DNA of 64,000 nt from Thermoflavifilum aggregans (GTDB taxonomy: Bacteria > Bacteroidota > Bacteroidia > Chitinophagales > Chitinophagaceae), in assembly GCF_002797735.1 (NCBI RefSeq), contig NZ_PGFG01000001.1, positions 558,001 through 622,000 of the forward strand. The letters run 5' to 3'. Shown here piece by piece: positions 9,105 through 18,100 of this stretch. The notes under the pieces were generated by a model. It ran no database searches. It was not told where the DNA came from and was given only the letters and a program-made list of their open reading frames with translations. A program made the position numbers and the translations under genes. Numbering within the stretch: position 1 is the first letter of the stretch; each line of letters starts with the position of its first letter.

Positions 9105-9860
9105 TTACATCAGCAATCCGCCGCACACGCTGATGACCTGCCCGGTCACATAGCTGCTGAGCGGTGAAGCGAGAAACAATACTACATTAGCCACATCTTC
9201 GGCTTTTCCGAAGCGGCCGAGGGGGATATTTTTCAGATAATTTTCACCCTGTCCGCCCTCATGCAGATAGGCGGTCATATCGGTTTCAATAAAGCCGGGG
9301 GCTACAGCATTGCAGCGGATCTGGCGGCTTCCCAGCTCCTGTGCAATGGATTTGGTAAAACCAATAATGCCCGCTTTGGAAGCGGCATAGCTGCTTTGTC
9401 CGGCATTGCCTTTTATACCTACAATAGAACTCATGTTGATGATACTGCCGCAACGGGCTTTCATCATGGGTTTGATCACCTGCCGGGTAATGTTGTATAC
9501 ACTTTTCAAATTGGTATTCAGCACCTCATCCCATTGTTCGGGCGTAAGCCGCAGCAGCAGATTGTCTTTTGATATGCCTGCATTGTTCACACAGATATCT
9601 ATTCTACCGAAATGCTGAAGCACTTCATTTACCAATTGTTCGGCCTGTGCATAATCAGCCGCATTGGATTGCCAAGCTTTTGCCTGTACACCCATCTGCT
9701 GAATCTGTTGAACGAGTTGCTGAGCTTTTTCAGCCGAACGTTCACTCACATAGGTGAAAGCAATATGAGCTCCTTCAGAAGCCAGTTTCAAAGCAATGGC
9801 CTCGCCAATGCCACGGCTTGCGCCGGTAATCAAAGCTACCTGGTTGGTTAACAACGCCAT
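9105..9860 (-). CDS. fabG: 3-oxoacyl-ACP reductase (short-chain dehydrogenase)
   Basis: FabG reduces 3-oxoacyl-ACP with NADPH in fatty acid elongation. The protein is 251 aa. It has the cofactor motif TGASRGIGEAIA near residue 13, the NNAG motif near residue 92, the catalytic Ser in MSSIVGIKGNAGQ, and the YAASKAG motif carrying Tyr and Lys. The ending DVANVVLFLASPLSSYVTGQ is typical of the family. It sits 21 bases downstream of the GH3 gene on the same strand. The acyl carrier protein and other fab genes are not adjacent, so a role on another 3-oxo substrate remains possible. Confidence 0.88.
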   Translation of the reverse strand: MALLTNQVALITGASRGIGEAIALKLASEGAHIAFTYVSERSAEKAQQLVQQIQQMGVQAKAWQSNAADYAQAEQLVNEVLQHFGRIDICVNNAGISKDNLLLRLTPEQWDEVLNTNLKSVYNITRQVIKPMMKARCGSIINMSSIVGIKGNAGQSSYAASKAGIIGFTKSIAQELGSRQIRCNAVAPGFIETDMTAYLHEGGQGENYLKNIPLGRFGKAEDVANVVLFLASPLSSYVTGQVISVCGGLLM

Positions 9861-9881
9861 AATGAATAAGTTTTGGGCAAA

Positions 9882-11465
9882 TTAAAACAAGTGTTGATCT
9901 GTTTGCTTAAGGAAAATGGATTTGATTTCTTCAATCATTTGCCTGTTATTGTTCAACCTAGGCACCTTATGCTGGCCACCCAGCTTGCGTTTGAGTTTTA
10001 ACCACTGATGAAAAGTGCCTCTGGGAACGGGAATGACCACGGGTGGATGAAGGGCAATGTTTTTATATCGTTTGGCCTCATAATCCGAATTGATGGATTG
10101 CAGGGTACGGTCGAGAATTTCCGTGAAACGGGATAAAGAATCAGGCGGAATTTCAAATTCTATCAACCATTCGTGTGCACCTACGGATTGCTGATCAAAA
10201 AACAAGGGTGCGGCTGTGTAATCACTTACCTGTGCGCCGGTATGTTTGCATGCTTCGGCTATAGCCCTGTCAGCATTTTCCACCACTACTTCTTCACCAA
10301 AGGCATTGATAAACGATTTCGTTCGTCCGGTAACCCGGATACGAAAAGGCTGCAAGGATACAAATTCGATGGTATCACCAATCAGATAGCGCCACAGTCC
10401 GCCATTGGTGCTGATCACAAGCGCATAGGATTGTCCGGTTTCTACCTCGCGCAGGCTCAGGGTTTGGGGATCATCTTTTCCAAGTTCTTCCATGGGCATG
10501 AATTCATAATAAATGCCGTGGTTTAAAAATAACAACATACCAGGGGAAGCATTGGCCGGATCAGCTTCATCAGATGAAGTACACGATGCATCACACAGTT
10601 GATCCTGTGCTGCAAAAAATCCTTCTGATGCATTGTAGGTTTCCAGATAATGCATGTGCGGGGAAGGGATAAGCTTGTAAAACTGGCTGCGATAAGGTGT
10701 AAAGCTAACGCCGCCATGCATGTACAATTCCAGATTGGGCCATACATCGAGCAAGTTTTGCGTACCGGTGATCTCGAAGATTTTTTTGATCAGTACCATC
10801 GTCCAGGTAGGCACGCCGGCAATGGAGGTTACATTTTCCTGAATAGTGGTGTAAGCCATCCGGTTTATTTTTTCTTCCCATTCGTCCATCAGGGCAATGG
10901 AAAGATCGGGTGTACGGATCAGCTGACCGTAAAACGGCATATTCTGCAGCATTACTGCACTGAGATCGCCGTAATAGGAATCTTCGTTGAGTTTGTTTAC
11001 CTGATGACTGCCACCGATGACAAGGCCTTTTCCAGTAAGCAAATCGGAATCGGGAAAATTTTTATAGTAAATGGAGATTACGTCTCTGCCTGCGCGGTAA
11101 TGACATTCCTGCAGGCTTTCGGAACTTACGGGGATAAATTTGCTTTTATCGCTGGTGGTGCCGCTTGACTTGGCAAACCATCTGATAGGTGTATTCCACA
11201 GTACATTCTGCTCGCCTTCCATGATACGGAAAATATAGGGTTTCAATGATTCATAATCATGAACAGGTACTTGTTGTTTGTATTCTGTGAGGTTATGGAT
11301 GCGTGAAAACTGGTATTCACGGCCAAAAACCGTGTATTGTGCTGCAGATAGCAGTTGCTGCAGCCATTGTTCCTGCACTTCAAAGGGGTTGTTGATGAAA
11401 TATTCAATACGCCCCCATCGGAAGCGTGCAATTTGCGATAAAGCAGGACTTAATATTTTTTTCAT
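9882..11465 (-). CDS. GH3-family adenylate-forming enzyme
   Basis: This 527-residue protein belongs to the bacterial branch of the GH3 (auxin-responsive promoter) family, relatives of plant acyl-amido synthetases that adenylate a carboxylate and join it to an amine. The nucleotide-binding loop is SSGTTSDKSKFIPV near residue 98. YNASEGFFAAQ and RVTGRTKSFINAFGEEVV are further conserved blocks. The bacterial substrate is unknown. The gene lies between lptB and fabG on the same strand. Association with lipid A transport or lipid synthesis is suggested by position only. Confidence 0.85.
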   Translation of the reverse strand: MKKILSPALSQIARFRWGRIEYFINNPFEVQEQWLQQLLSAAQYTVFGREYQFSRIHNLTEYKQQVPVHDYESLKPYIFRIMEGEQNVLWNTPIRWFAKSSGTTSDKSKFIPVSSESLQECHYRAGRDVISIYYKNFPDSDLLTGKGLVIGGSHQVNKLNEDSYYGDLSAVMLQNMPFYGQLIRTPDLSIALMDEWEEKINRMAYTTIQENVTSIAGVPTWTMVLIKKIFEITGTQNLLDVWPNLELYMHGGVSFTPYRSQFYKLIPSPHMHYLETYNASEGFFAAQDQLCDASCTSSDEADPANASPGMLLFLNHGIYYEFMPMEELGKDDPQTLSLREVETGQSYALVISTNGGLWRYLIGDTIEFVSLQPFRIRVTGRTKSFINAFGEEVVVENADRAIAEACKHTGAQVSDYTAAPLFFDQQSVGAHEWLIEFEIPPDSLSRFTEILDRTLQSINSDYEAKRYKNIALHPPVVIPVPRGTFHQWLKLKRKLGGQHKVPRLNNNRQMIEEIKSIFLKQTDQHLF

Positions 11466-11593
11466 ACTTCATCAGGCTTGGATACAGGCTGCATCATCCC
11501 CACGGCAAAATCGGGCATCGCTGACGCATGATGCAAATGCCAAATATATATTTCTGAATATTTGCTCATGACTTAGCGATGTGGTGAAGCTTC

Positions 11594-12352
11594 CTACCGG
11601 CCCGCAGCAGCCAGATGATCCTTTCGGCGCAATACAAAATTCTGTCCCAAATATACTTTTCTCACCTGTTCATCTGCTGCCAGCTCTTCGGCTGTACCCG
11701 ATTTCAGAATTTTTCCCTCAAACAATAAATAAGCCCTATCAGTAATAGACAGGGTTTCCTGAACGTTGTGATCGGTAATCAGAATGCCGATGTTTTTATA
11801 TTTCAACCTGGCTACGATGGATTGGATGTCCTCGACTGCAATAGGATCAATACCGGCAAAAGGCTCATCCAGCAAAATAAATTTGGGATCAACAGCCAGT
11901 GATCGTGCAATTTCCGTACGGCGGCGCTCACCTCCGCTTAGCACATTGCCGTGGCTTTTGCGCACATGTTGCAGGTGAAATTCCTCCAACAGGGATTCCA
12001 GTTTTTCTCTTTGTTCCTTTTTGCTCAGGCCTTTCATCTCCAGCACAGCCAGAATATTGTCTTCCACACTCAGATTGCGGAACACGGAAGCTTCCTGCGG
12101 CAGGTAGCCAATGCCCATTTGCGCTCTTTTGTACATTGGTAGCCGGGTGATATCCTGATCGTTCAGAAATACCTGACCTTCATCGGGCTTGATCAGTCCC
12201 ACCACCATGTAAAAAGTGGTGGTTTTACCTGCCCCGTTGGGCCCCAGCAGGCCCACAATTTCACCCTGGGTTACGTCAATGGAAACTGCATTGACAACCG
12301 TCCGGTTGCCATAATGCTTAACCAAATTCTGGGTGAAAATTTTCTGCAGCAT
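11594..12352 (-). CDS. lptB: LPS export ABC transporter ATP-binding protein
   Basis: LptB is the cytoplasmic ATPase that drives LptFG and the Lpt bridge to move lipopolysaccharide to the outer membrane. The 252-aa protein carries Walker [18 protein letters not shown] near residue 37, the signature [16 protein letters not shown], and Walker B with [20 protein letters not shown]. This last string, with the short length, is diagnostic of LptB against other ABC ATPases. It is divergent from metF with 68 bases between the starts, and GH3 lies downstream on the same strand. Confidence 0.94.
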   Translation of the reverse strand: MLQKIFTQNLVKHYGNRTVVNAVSIDVTQGEIVGLLGPNGAGKTTTFYMVVGLIKPDEGQVFLNDQDITRLPMYKRAQMGIGYLPQEASVFRNLSVEDNILAVLEMKGLSKKEQREKLESLLEEFHLQHVRKSHGNVLSGGERRRTEIARSLAVDPKFILLDEPFAGIDPIAVEDIQSIVARLKYKNIGILITDHNVQETLSITDRAYLLFEGKILKSGTAEELAADEQVRKVYLGQNFVLRRKDHLAAAGR

Positions 12353-12390
12353 ACGGTGAAACCAAGCAAAAATAAGAATTTCGAACTTGC

Positions 12391-12398
12391 TACCTTTG
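12391..12398 (+). promoter_or_regulatory. -7 element (TACCTTTG) of metF
   Basis: TACCTTTG matches TAnnTTTG and lies 22 bases before the metF ATG, identical to the element found ahead of lspA. No good -33 partner was found. Confidence 0.5.
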
Positions 12399-12420
12399 CA
12401 AAAATTTCAAATTACCCTGC

Positions 12421-13374
12421 ATGCACGTTACCGAACATATTCGAAAAGCCCAAAAAACATTGATTTCTTTCGAAATTTTGCCGCCTTTGAAAGGCAAAAG
12501 CATTGAATCTATCTATCAGCATCTGGATCCCCTGATGGAATTTAAGCCTGCCTATATCAATGTTACCTATCACCGCAGCGAATTTATGTTTAAAAAAAAG
12601 CCGGATGGCTCATTTGAAAAAGTGGAAATCCGCAAACGACCCGGCACCGTAGGCATCTGTGCAGCTATTATGAATCATTACAAGGTAGATGCCGTACCAC
12701 ACCTGATTTGTGGTGGATTCACGAAGGAAGAAACAGAAAATGCCCTGATTGACCTGAACTTTCTGGGCATTGATAATGTGCTGTTGCTGCGGGGTGATCC
12801 TCCCAAAAATGAAGCTTATTTTGAACCGGAACCCGGCGGGCACCGCTATGCCGTAGAACTCATCGAGCAGGTGGTAAATATGAACCACGGCATCTATCTG
12901 GAAGAAGATCTGATTGATGGAGTCAAAACCAATTTTTGTATCGGCGTAGCCGGCTACCCCGAAAAACATTATGAAGCACCTAATCTGGAAACGGACCTGT
13001 ACTACCTGAAACAGAAAATTGACAAGGGTGCCAATTATGTGGTCACACAAATGTTTTTTGACAACCAGAAGTATTATGACTTTGTAAAACTTTGCAGGGA
13101 GAAGGGAATTGATGTACCGATTATTCCCGGGCTAAAGCCCATTACATCACGCAAACAGCTATCCATGCTTCCTCGCGTGTTTCATGTGGATATCCCCACG
13201 GAATTGTGCACAGAAATCATGAAATGTAAAAATGACAAAGAAGTTGAAGAAGTGGGCAAAGAATGGCTGGTGCAACAGTCGCGCGAGTTAATTAAATTCG
13301 GTGTTCCCGTGCTGCATTATTACACTTTGGGCAAGCCTGAAGTGATTAAAAAAGCATTGGCAGAAATTCTTTAA
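12421..13374 (+). CDS. metF: 5,10-methylenetetrahydrofolate reductase
   Basis: MetF reduces methylenetetrahydrofolate to 5-methyltetrahydrofolate for methionine synthesis, using FAD. The 317-aa protein is a TIM barrel with the conserved opening TLISFEILPPLKG, the block NVLLLRGDPPKNE, and the YVVTQMFFDNQKYYDF motif. IPGLKPITSRKQL follows. The length fits the bacterial catalytic-only form with no C-terminal regulatory domain. It is divergent from lptB. metH is not in the window. Confidence 0.96.
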   Translation: MHVTEHIRKAQKTLISFEILPPLKGKSIESIYQHLDPLMEFKPAYINVTYHRSEFMFKKKPDGSFEKVEIRKRPGTVGICAAIMNHYKVDAVPHLICGGFTKEETENALIDLNFLGIDNVLLLRGDPPKNEAYFEPEPGGHRYAVELIEQVVNMNHGIYLEEDLIDGVKTNFCIGVAGYPEKHYEAPNLETDLYYLKQKIDKGANYVVTQMFFDNQKYYDFVKLCREKGIDVPIIPGLKPITSRKQLSMLPRVFHVDIPTELCTEIMKCKNDKEVEEVGKEWLVQQSRELIKFGVPVLHYYTLGKPEVIKKALAEIL

Positions 13375-13375
13375 A

Positions 13376-13407
13376 AATAAAAAGGCCGGCTGTATGATGC
13401 GCCGGCC
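13376..13407 (-). terminator. Rho-independent terminator of the outer-membrane barrel gene
   Basis: On the minus strand a 7-bp stem (GGCCGGC with GCCGGCC, 13384-13390 and 13401-13407) closes a 10-base loop and is followed by a TTTTTATTTTT tract. It lies 28 bases past the stop of the minus-strand barrel gene. The plus strand lacks a T run, so metF would use it only weakly. Confidence 0.8.
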
Positions 13408-13435
13408 ATATCAGGTGTAAGAGGTGAAATAGAAA

Positions 13436-14137
13436 TTACCTGAACGTATAACCAATCGTTACCTGAAATGAGGTATTGCGGAAGCTGTTATCACTATTCC
13501 CGTTTTTCAACAGATTCACCAGCCCCAATTCGCTCTGGACGCCGAAATTAATACCGCTGGCCAGCTGATAGCCGATCAGCACATTCAAACCCGCATCAAA
13601 ACGTTTTAATCCGTTATCACCGGAAAACGGATCGTGGGAAAAACTAATCAGCGAATCGGCAAAACTACCCGAATGTGTGCCCGACAAACCATAACCAAAA
13701 TAAGGTCCTATGCCTACCATCCATTGACCGGTACCCACAGCAGGTGCAAAGGTGAAATTAACAGGCAGGGTCAGATAGTTTAAACGAAATAGCTCGTCGG
13801 AATTGCCGCCATATACTTTTTTCGCACCTTTCTGTTCAAACAACAAAGCAGGTTGCAAATAAAACTCAGGAGCCAATGGCACATTCACATACACGCCACC
13901 ACTGACGCTGGTCAGCAGATTGCTGGTTTCTTTGGAACCCGAAAATTTGGTGGTAACGCTTGAAAAATTGGGCCCCACCTTGATGCCAAAGCTCGCTGTT
14001 GCTGGTGGTTGATTGATTGAATTCATCTGGGCTGCCTGCTGTGCAAAAGAAGGAAACCAACCGAAGGTCATGCATGCAATCAGGAAAGGTGCAGCACATC
14101 TCCATACTTTGTGATGCTTCAGGTTTGCGTGTTTCAT
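13436..14137 (-). CDS. Porin-family outer-membrane beta-barrel protein (PF13568 type)
   Basis: The 233-aa protein has an N-terminal signal peptide (a hydrophobic run near residues 15-32 ending FPSFAQQ). A small 8-stranded-type barrel follows with alternating hydrophobic strands and Gly/Tyr turns. FGIKVGPNFSSV is the usual opening of Bacteroidota barrels of this kind, and TSFQVTIGYTFR is a typical aromatic C-terminal strand. Function within this very large family cannot be told. It stands alone with its own terminator. Confidence 0.8.
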   Translation of the reverse strand: MKHANLKHHKVWRCAAPFLIACMTFGWFPSFAQQAAQMNSINQPPATASFGIKVGPNFSSVTTKFSGSKETSNLLTSVSGGVYVNVPLAPEFYLQPALLFEQKGAKKVYGGNSDELFRLNYLTLPVNFTFAPAVGTGQWMVGIGPYFGYGLSGTHSGSFADSLISFSHDPFSGDNGLKRFDAGLNVLIGYQLASGINFGVQSELGLVNLLKNGNSDNSFRNTSFQVTIGYTFR

Positions 14138-14235
14138 ACAAAAGGTTTTAATATCATGAAATCAGGATTACTGAACAACACCGGATAAGATACCCGTCCA
14201 TTGCCGGGATACAGATAACGAATTATGTGCCAAAA

Positions 14236-15648
14236 TCATGGAGTGGATGCGGAAGCCGTTTCGCGGAGATGATGCAGAAAGGCGGAAAGTCCCTCTACGT
14301 CGAGCTTTTTGGCAATGATCCTTTTATGTTCATCCAACAGGTAGGTTACGGGGGTCTCATATACATCATACAGCTGGCGGAAGTGACTGCTGTTGTCCGG
14401 ATCATACAAATGCAACCAGCCGGTGAGATGATGCTGATGCATAAAATCTTTCCACTGCTGGGGAGTACCATCAGCAAGGATACCGATCATCTTCACACCC
14501 ATCTGTTGCCAGTCTGCCCGCCAGGCAGAGTCTATGCGTGGTACCTGGCGAATGCAATGACCGCAGGTGGGATCCCAGAAAACCAGCAGAAGATAAGGTG
14601 CACGAATCGTATCGAGTTGATAAATGCGTTGCAGGGTATCGCGCAGCAGCAGATTGGGAGCAGTTTCGCCGATCAGGTTGGGAGAAAGCTGATAAGCACG
14701 CTGAATCAGTTTTTGACGAATGGATTCACTCAGCCAGTCTGTTCGTTCAGGAGGCATGTAATATTTTTCGACCAGATGCACGAAAACCGCATCCATGCCC
14801 ATGTAGGGTGAATTCTCAAACGTGTAGGTAAGCCACCAGAGAATGAATTTGTACATGGGAAAATTGGGACGGGCTTTTTCCAGCAAAGCATCGGCGGCTG
14901 CATTGATGGAATCGGGCTGGGGAGGTATAAACTGCGAAAAATACCGGTTCAGCCGGCCTTCCAGGATGGGTGTGCGCAACCACATGCTATCGGTGAGCGA
15001 CAGCTGATCCCAGTAATGAACCCTGAGATAGTGATAGGCAAACAGAGAATCCATCTTTTCTCCCTGTCGTTGCTCTTCCGGTGAAGGTTCAGGATCCATC
15101 ATGCCTCTGAACAGGGTGGCCAGCATACTTTCGGGATGATCGTGTATCCACTGTAACCGGTAGTCTTTGATTTTTTTCAGTGCATCTTCCTGCAATTGTT
15201 GCAGCTGCAAGCTGTCATGGGTAGTTTTCCGTTTTGCTTCAAGTTGCTTGTGAATGTTTGACAAAAACTGATTATAGGCTGCAAAGGCTTCGTTGTCAGG
15301 TGAATGGGTGAAGACGATCTGATCCAGATGGGCGGTATCGGCCGTAATCTCAAATTGCTGATTGTGCGGTGGCATCAGCATTTCAAAAAAATGTTGCCGG
15401 TCGGGCATCAGAACAAAATAAATCCCGGGAGGCAACAGATCTGCGCCTGCAAATACGGCCACCCCCTGGTGATCTATGCGGGTGGAATCAGTGATGTAGG
15501 TTTTGCTTCCGTAATAATTTCCGAGGTAAAGAATGGTATCCTTCAGGTTCCGGATGTGGATGCGGATACGATGGGGTTGTGCAAACACATCGGCAATCAA
15601 TCCTGTACAAAGCAGGCAGAGCAACAGGTGGCGGAGCATATGTTTCAT
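14236..15648 (-). CDS. Periplasmic TlpA-like thiol-disulfide protein with DUF4369-like N-terminus
   Basis: The 470-aa exported protein has a signal peptide (LLLCLLCTGLIADVFAQ), then an N-terminal beta-rich domain like DUF4369 (IHIRNLKDTILYLGNYYGSK). A long helical middle comes next, and a thioredoxin fold ends the protein with the redox motif WDPTCGHC (Cys362 and Cys365). Bacteroidota carry many such proteins, thought to reduce or shuffle disulfides or to serve cytochrome maturation. The cis-Pro region ETPVTYLLDEHKRI is present. It is divergent from rlmD. No partner gene is adjacent, so the substrate is unknown. Confidence 0.85.
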   Translation of the reverse strand: MKHMLRHLLLCLLCTGLIADVFAQPHRIRIHIRNLKDTILYLGNYYGSKTYITDSTRIDHQGVAVFAGADLLPPGIYFVLMPDRQHFFEMLMPPHNQQFEITADTAHLDQIVFTHSPDNEAFAAYNQFLSNIHKQLEAKRKTTHDSLQLQQLQEDALKKIKDYRLQWIHDHPESMLATLFRGMMDPEPSPEEQRQGEKMDSLFAYHYLRVHYWDQLSLTDSMWLRTPILEGRLNRYFSQFIPPQPDSINAAADALLEKARPNFPMYKFILWWLTYTFENSPYMGMDAVFVHLVEKYYMPPERTDWLSESIRQKLIQRAYQLSPNLIGETAPNLLLRDTLQRIYQLDTIRAPYLLLVFWDPTCGHCIRQVPRIDSAWRADWQQMGVKMIGILADGTPQQWKDFMHQHHLTGWLHLYDPDNSSHFRQLYDVYETPVTYLLDEHKRIIAKKLDVEGLSAFLHHLRETASASTP

Positions 15649-15759
15649 GCATAAAGTTTTTCACAGGAGCTATGTATCGGAATTGAGTCAATACTTGTGC
15701 TAAGATAAGATTTATTCGAGGAGCCTGGTTCCGGGCTGATATTTTCTCCGGATTGTGTT

Positions 15760-15774
15760 CCCGGCATAGCCGGG
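15760..15774. repeat. Palindrome CCCGGC-ATA-GCCGGG upstream of rlmD
   Basis: A 6-bp perfect inverted repeat with a 3-base centre sits just upstream of the rlmD -7 element. Near-identical palindromes with centre TAA occur at 34055-34068 and 34511-34525. It could be an operator or a short dispersed palindrome. Confidence 0.4.
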
Positions 15775-15782
15775 CATTTGCT

Positions 15783-15790
15783 TACTTTTG
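15783..15790 (+). promoter_or_regulatory. -7 element (TACTTTTG) of rlmD
   Basis: TACTTTTG matches TAnnTTTG and ends 18 bases before the TTG chosen as the rlmD start. It overlaps the more upstream TTG at 15788, which argues against that codon being the start. Confidence 0.5.
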
Positions 15791-15808
15791 TGGCAAACCC
15801 AGGGTGTA

Positions 15809-17233
15809 TTGAGCCGAAGAAATCAGATTATTGAACGAGTATCCGTACAGGATTATGCTGCAGAAGGCCGTGCACTTGCCCGTCTGGATGGTAAGGTGAT
15901 ATTCATTGAAGGCGGAGCTGTGCCGGGCGATGAAGTGGATGTGCAACTGGTCAGGGATCGGAAAGATTGGGCGCTGGCGAGGGTGATCCGTTTTCATACC
16001 TATGCGCCGGATCGGGTTGAACCCTTTTGCAAGCACTTTGGCGTATGTGGGGGATGTGCTTGGCAAATGTTGCCCTATCAGCAACAGCTGCAATACAAAC
16101 AACGCCAGGTAGAGCAGGTATTTCAGCACATCGGTCAGCTGCGATTTCCGGCTATTCGGCCTATTCTGCCTGCCGACCCTGTAATCCGGTATCGCAACAA
16201 AGCTGAATTTACGGCTTCGGACAGGGCCTTCCTTCCCGGGCAGGAATGGCAGACGACTGCTCAGAAAGGCGAGCTTCCCCCTCCAGCCCTGGGCTACCAT
16301 GTGCCCCGGCGTTTTGATAGGGTCCTGCATATTGAAACCTGTGATCTGGTGCCCGAGCCTGTTAACCGGCTTCGCAACCGGGTGCATGCATTTGTCTGGC
16401 AACAGCAGCAAAAGCTGGGTTATCAATTGTTTTATCATATCAAACATCATACAGGATGGCTGCGCGGCCTTTCCGTGCGCATCAACAAGCAACAGAAGGT
16501 AATGGCCAATCTCATCTTCGCGTACGAAGATCAGCAGTTGTGCCAGGCCTTATGTGAGATGCTATTGAAGGAGATCCCTGAACTTTCCTCCCTGTATGTG
16601 ACGTTAAATGCCAAGCGAAACGATTCCCTCCATGACCTGCAACCCAAGCTTGTGCATGGACCCGGCTATTTGTTGGAACGGCTGGGCAACTACGTGTTTA
16701 AAATCGGACCCAAATCCTTTTTTCAGACCAACAGTTACCAGGCTGAACGATTGTATGATCAGGTGAAGCAACTGGCAGCTCTTTCCGGCCAGGAAACGGT
16801 GTATGATTTGTACTGCGGTACCGGCTCCATCGGCATTTATGTGGCTGAGGGCGCTGCCCGGGTTATCGGTATTGAACAGATACTGGAAGCTGTGGAGGAT
16901 GCCTGGGAAAATGTGCGCCTGAATGGGGTTTCCCATGTCCATATACAAGCGGGGGATGTGGTGGATGTCTGGGATGAAGCATTCATTGCCCAACACGGCA
17001 GGCCTGATGTAGTTATTACAGATCCTCCCCGTGCCGGCATGCATCCCAGACTCATTGACCGGCTGTTGCGCATCCGGCCGCGGGTATTGATTTATGTAAG
17101 CTGCAATCCTGCTACCCAGGCCAGAGATCTGCAACTGTTGCAGCAAGCCTATCAGATTGACGTGGTACAGCCAGTGGATATGTTTCCGCATACCCACCAC
17201 ATTGAAAACATTGTCAGACTGAGCAGTGTATAA
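15809..17233 (+). CDS. rlmD: 23S rRNA (uracil-C5)-methyltransferase, RlmD/RumA family
   Basis: This SAM-dependent enzyme methylates C5 of a uridine in 23S rRNA (U1939 in E. coli). A TRAM domain covers about residues 1-60 (IIERVSVQDYAAEGRALARL). An Fe-S cluster site follows with CKHFGVCGGC. The methyltransferase domain has the SAM motif DLYCGTGSIGIYVAE, ITDPPRAG, and the catalytic Cys in YVSCNPATQARDL. I place the start at TTG 15809 (474 aa) because homologues begin SRRNQIIE. The longer frame starts inside the promoter element. Confidence 0.92.
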   Translation: MSRRNQIIERVSVQDYAAEGRALARLDGKVIFIEGGAVPGDEVDVQLVRDRKDWALARVIRFHTYAPDRVEPFCKHFGVCGGCAWQMLPYQQQLQYKQRQVEQVFQHIGQLRFPAIRPILPADPVIRYRNKAEFTASDRAFLPGQEWQTTAQKGELPPPALGYHVPRRFDRVLHIETCDLVPEPVNRLRNRVHAFVWQQQQKLGYQLFYHIKHHTGWLRGLSVRINKQQKVMANLIFAYEDQQLCQALCEMLLKEIPELSSLYVTLNAKRNDSLHDLQPKLVHGPGYLLERLGNYVFKIGPKSFFQTNSYQAERLYDQVKQLAALSGQETVYDLYCGTGSIGIYVAEGAARVIGIEQILEAVEDAWENVRLNGVSHVHIQAGDVVDVWDEAFIAQHGRPDVVITDPPRAGMHPRLIDRLLRIRPRVLIYVSCNPATQARDLQLLQQAYQIDVVQPVDMFPHTHHIENIVRLSSV

Positions 17234-17269
17234 AACCAAACATTTGCCCGATATAGAAAAACAAACTAT

Positions 17270-18019
17270 ATGAACGGATTCAGGCCAACCGGATTTCGGA
17301 TTTTACCTCCTGTGATTAAAAATCTGATTATCATCAATGCCCTTGTATTTTTTGCGCAGCTTACATTGCCCCGGGTCATACATGTGGATATTGATGAGAT
17401 GTTTGCCCTGCACTACTGGGGCTCGCCGTTGTTTCACTGGTATCAGTTTATCACCCACATGTTCATGCATGGCAGCTTTGAACATATTTTCTTCAACATG
17501 TTTGCCTTATGGATGTTTGGCAGCATACTGGAAAATATATGGGGGCCACGCCGTTTTCTGAGTTTTTACCTCATTTGTGGCATCGGAGCTGCATTCTTTT
17601 ATATGCTTACCCTCACCTGGCGTTTTCATCAGATTTTACAGCAAACGGGCATCACGGAAGAGCAGGTGCAAAACTGGTGGTATCTCTACACCCATCATAT
17701 CAGCGGTACTTTTGCCATGTTGCCCGATAAAATTCAGGAAATCTGGATTGTACCTACATTGGGCGCATCAGGCGCTATTTTCGGCGTGCTGGTAGCTTTT
17801 GGATACATGTTTCCCAACAGCATGATTTACATTTACTTTTTCTTTCCACTTAAAGCAAAATATTTTGTCACGATTTATATCTTAATTGAATTGTTTCTGG
17901 GCATTCAGAATTCCGCTGGCGACAATGTGGCTCATTTTGCCCATCTCGGCGGGGCACTGGTAGGTTTTATACTGATGAAAACCTGGAACCGGAACCATCA
18001 CACGCCCTATGATTACTAA
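17270..18019 (+). CDS. Rhomboid family intramembrane serine protease (first of two)
   Basis: The 249-aa polytopic protein cleaves membrane-spanning substrates within the bilayer. It has about six membrane segments, the HMFMHGSFEHIFFNMFALWMFG block, the catalytic Ser167 in GASGAIFG, and the catalytic His225 in AHFAHLGG, the two residues of the rhomboid dyad. A 40-residue loop with several aromatic residues lies between the second and third conserved blocks. It follows rlmD after 36 bases on the same strand and is followed by a second rhomboid. Confidence 0.92.
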   Translation: MNGFRPTGFRILPPVIKNLIIINALVFFAQLTLPRVIHVDIDEMFALHYWGSPLFHWYQFITHMFMHGSFEHIFFNMFALWMFGSILENIWGPRRFLSFYLICGIGAAFFYMLTLTWRFHQILQQTGITEEQVQNWWYLYTHHISGTFAMLPDKIQEIWIVPTLGASGAIFGVLVAFGYMFPNSMIYIYFFFPLKAKYFVTIYILIELFLGIQNSAGDNVAHFAHLGGALVGFILMKTWNRNHHTPYDY

Positions 18020-18076
18020 GGGTAAAATTGATTGGGAAAGGTGAAACGGGACGGACAAAGAATTGCAGATAAATAT

Positions 18077-18084
18077 TAAATTTG
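18077..18084 (+). promoter_or_regulatory. -7 element (TAAATTTG) of the second rhomboid gene
   Basis: TAAATTTG matches TAnnTTTG and lies 16 bases before the ATG at 18101, so the second rhomboid can be transcribed separately from the first. Confidence 0.45.
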
Positions 18085-18100
18085 TAACAAACCGTGCAGG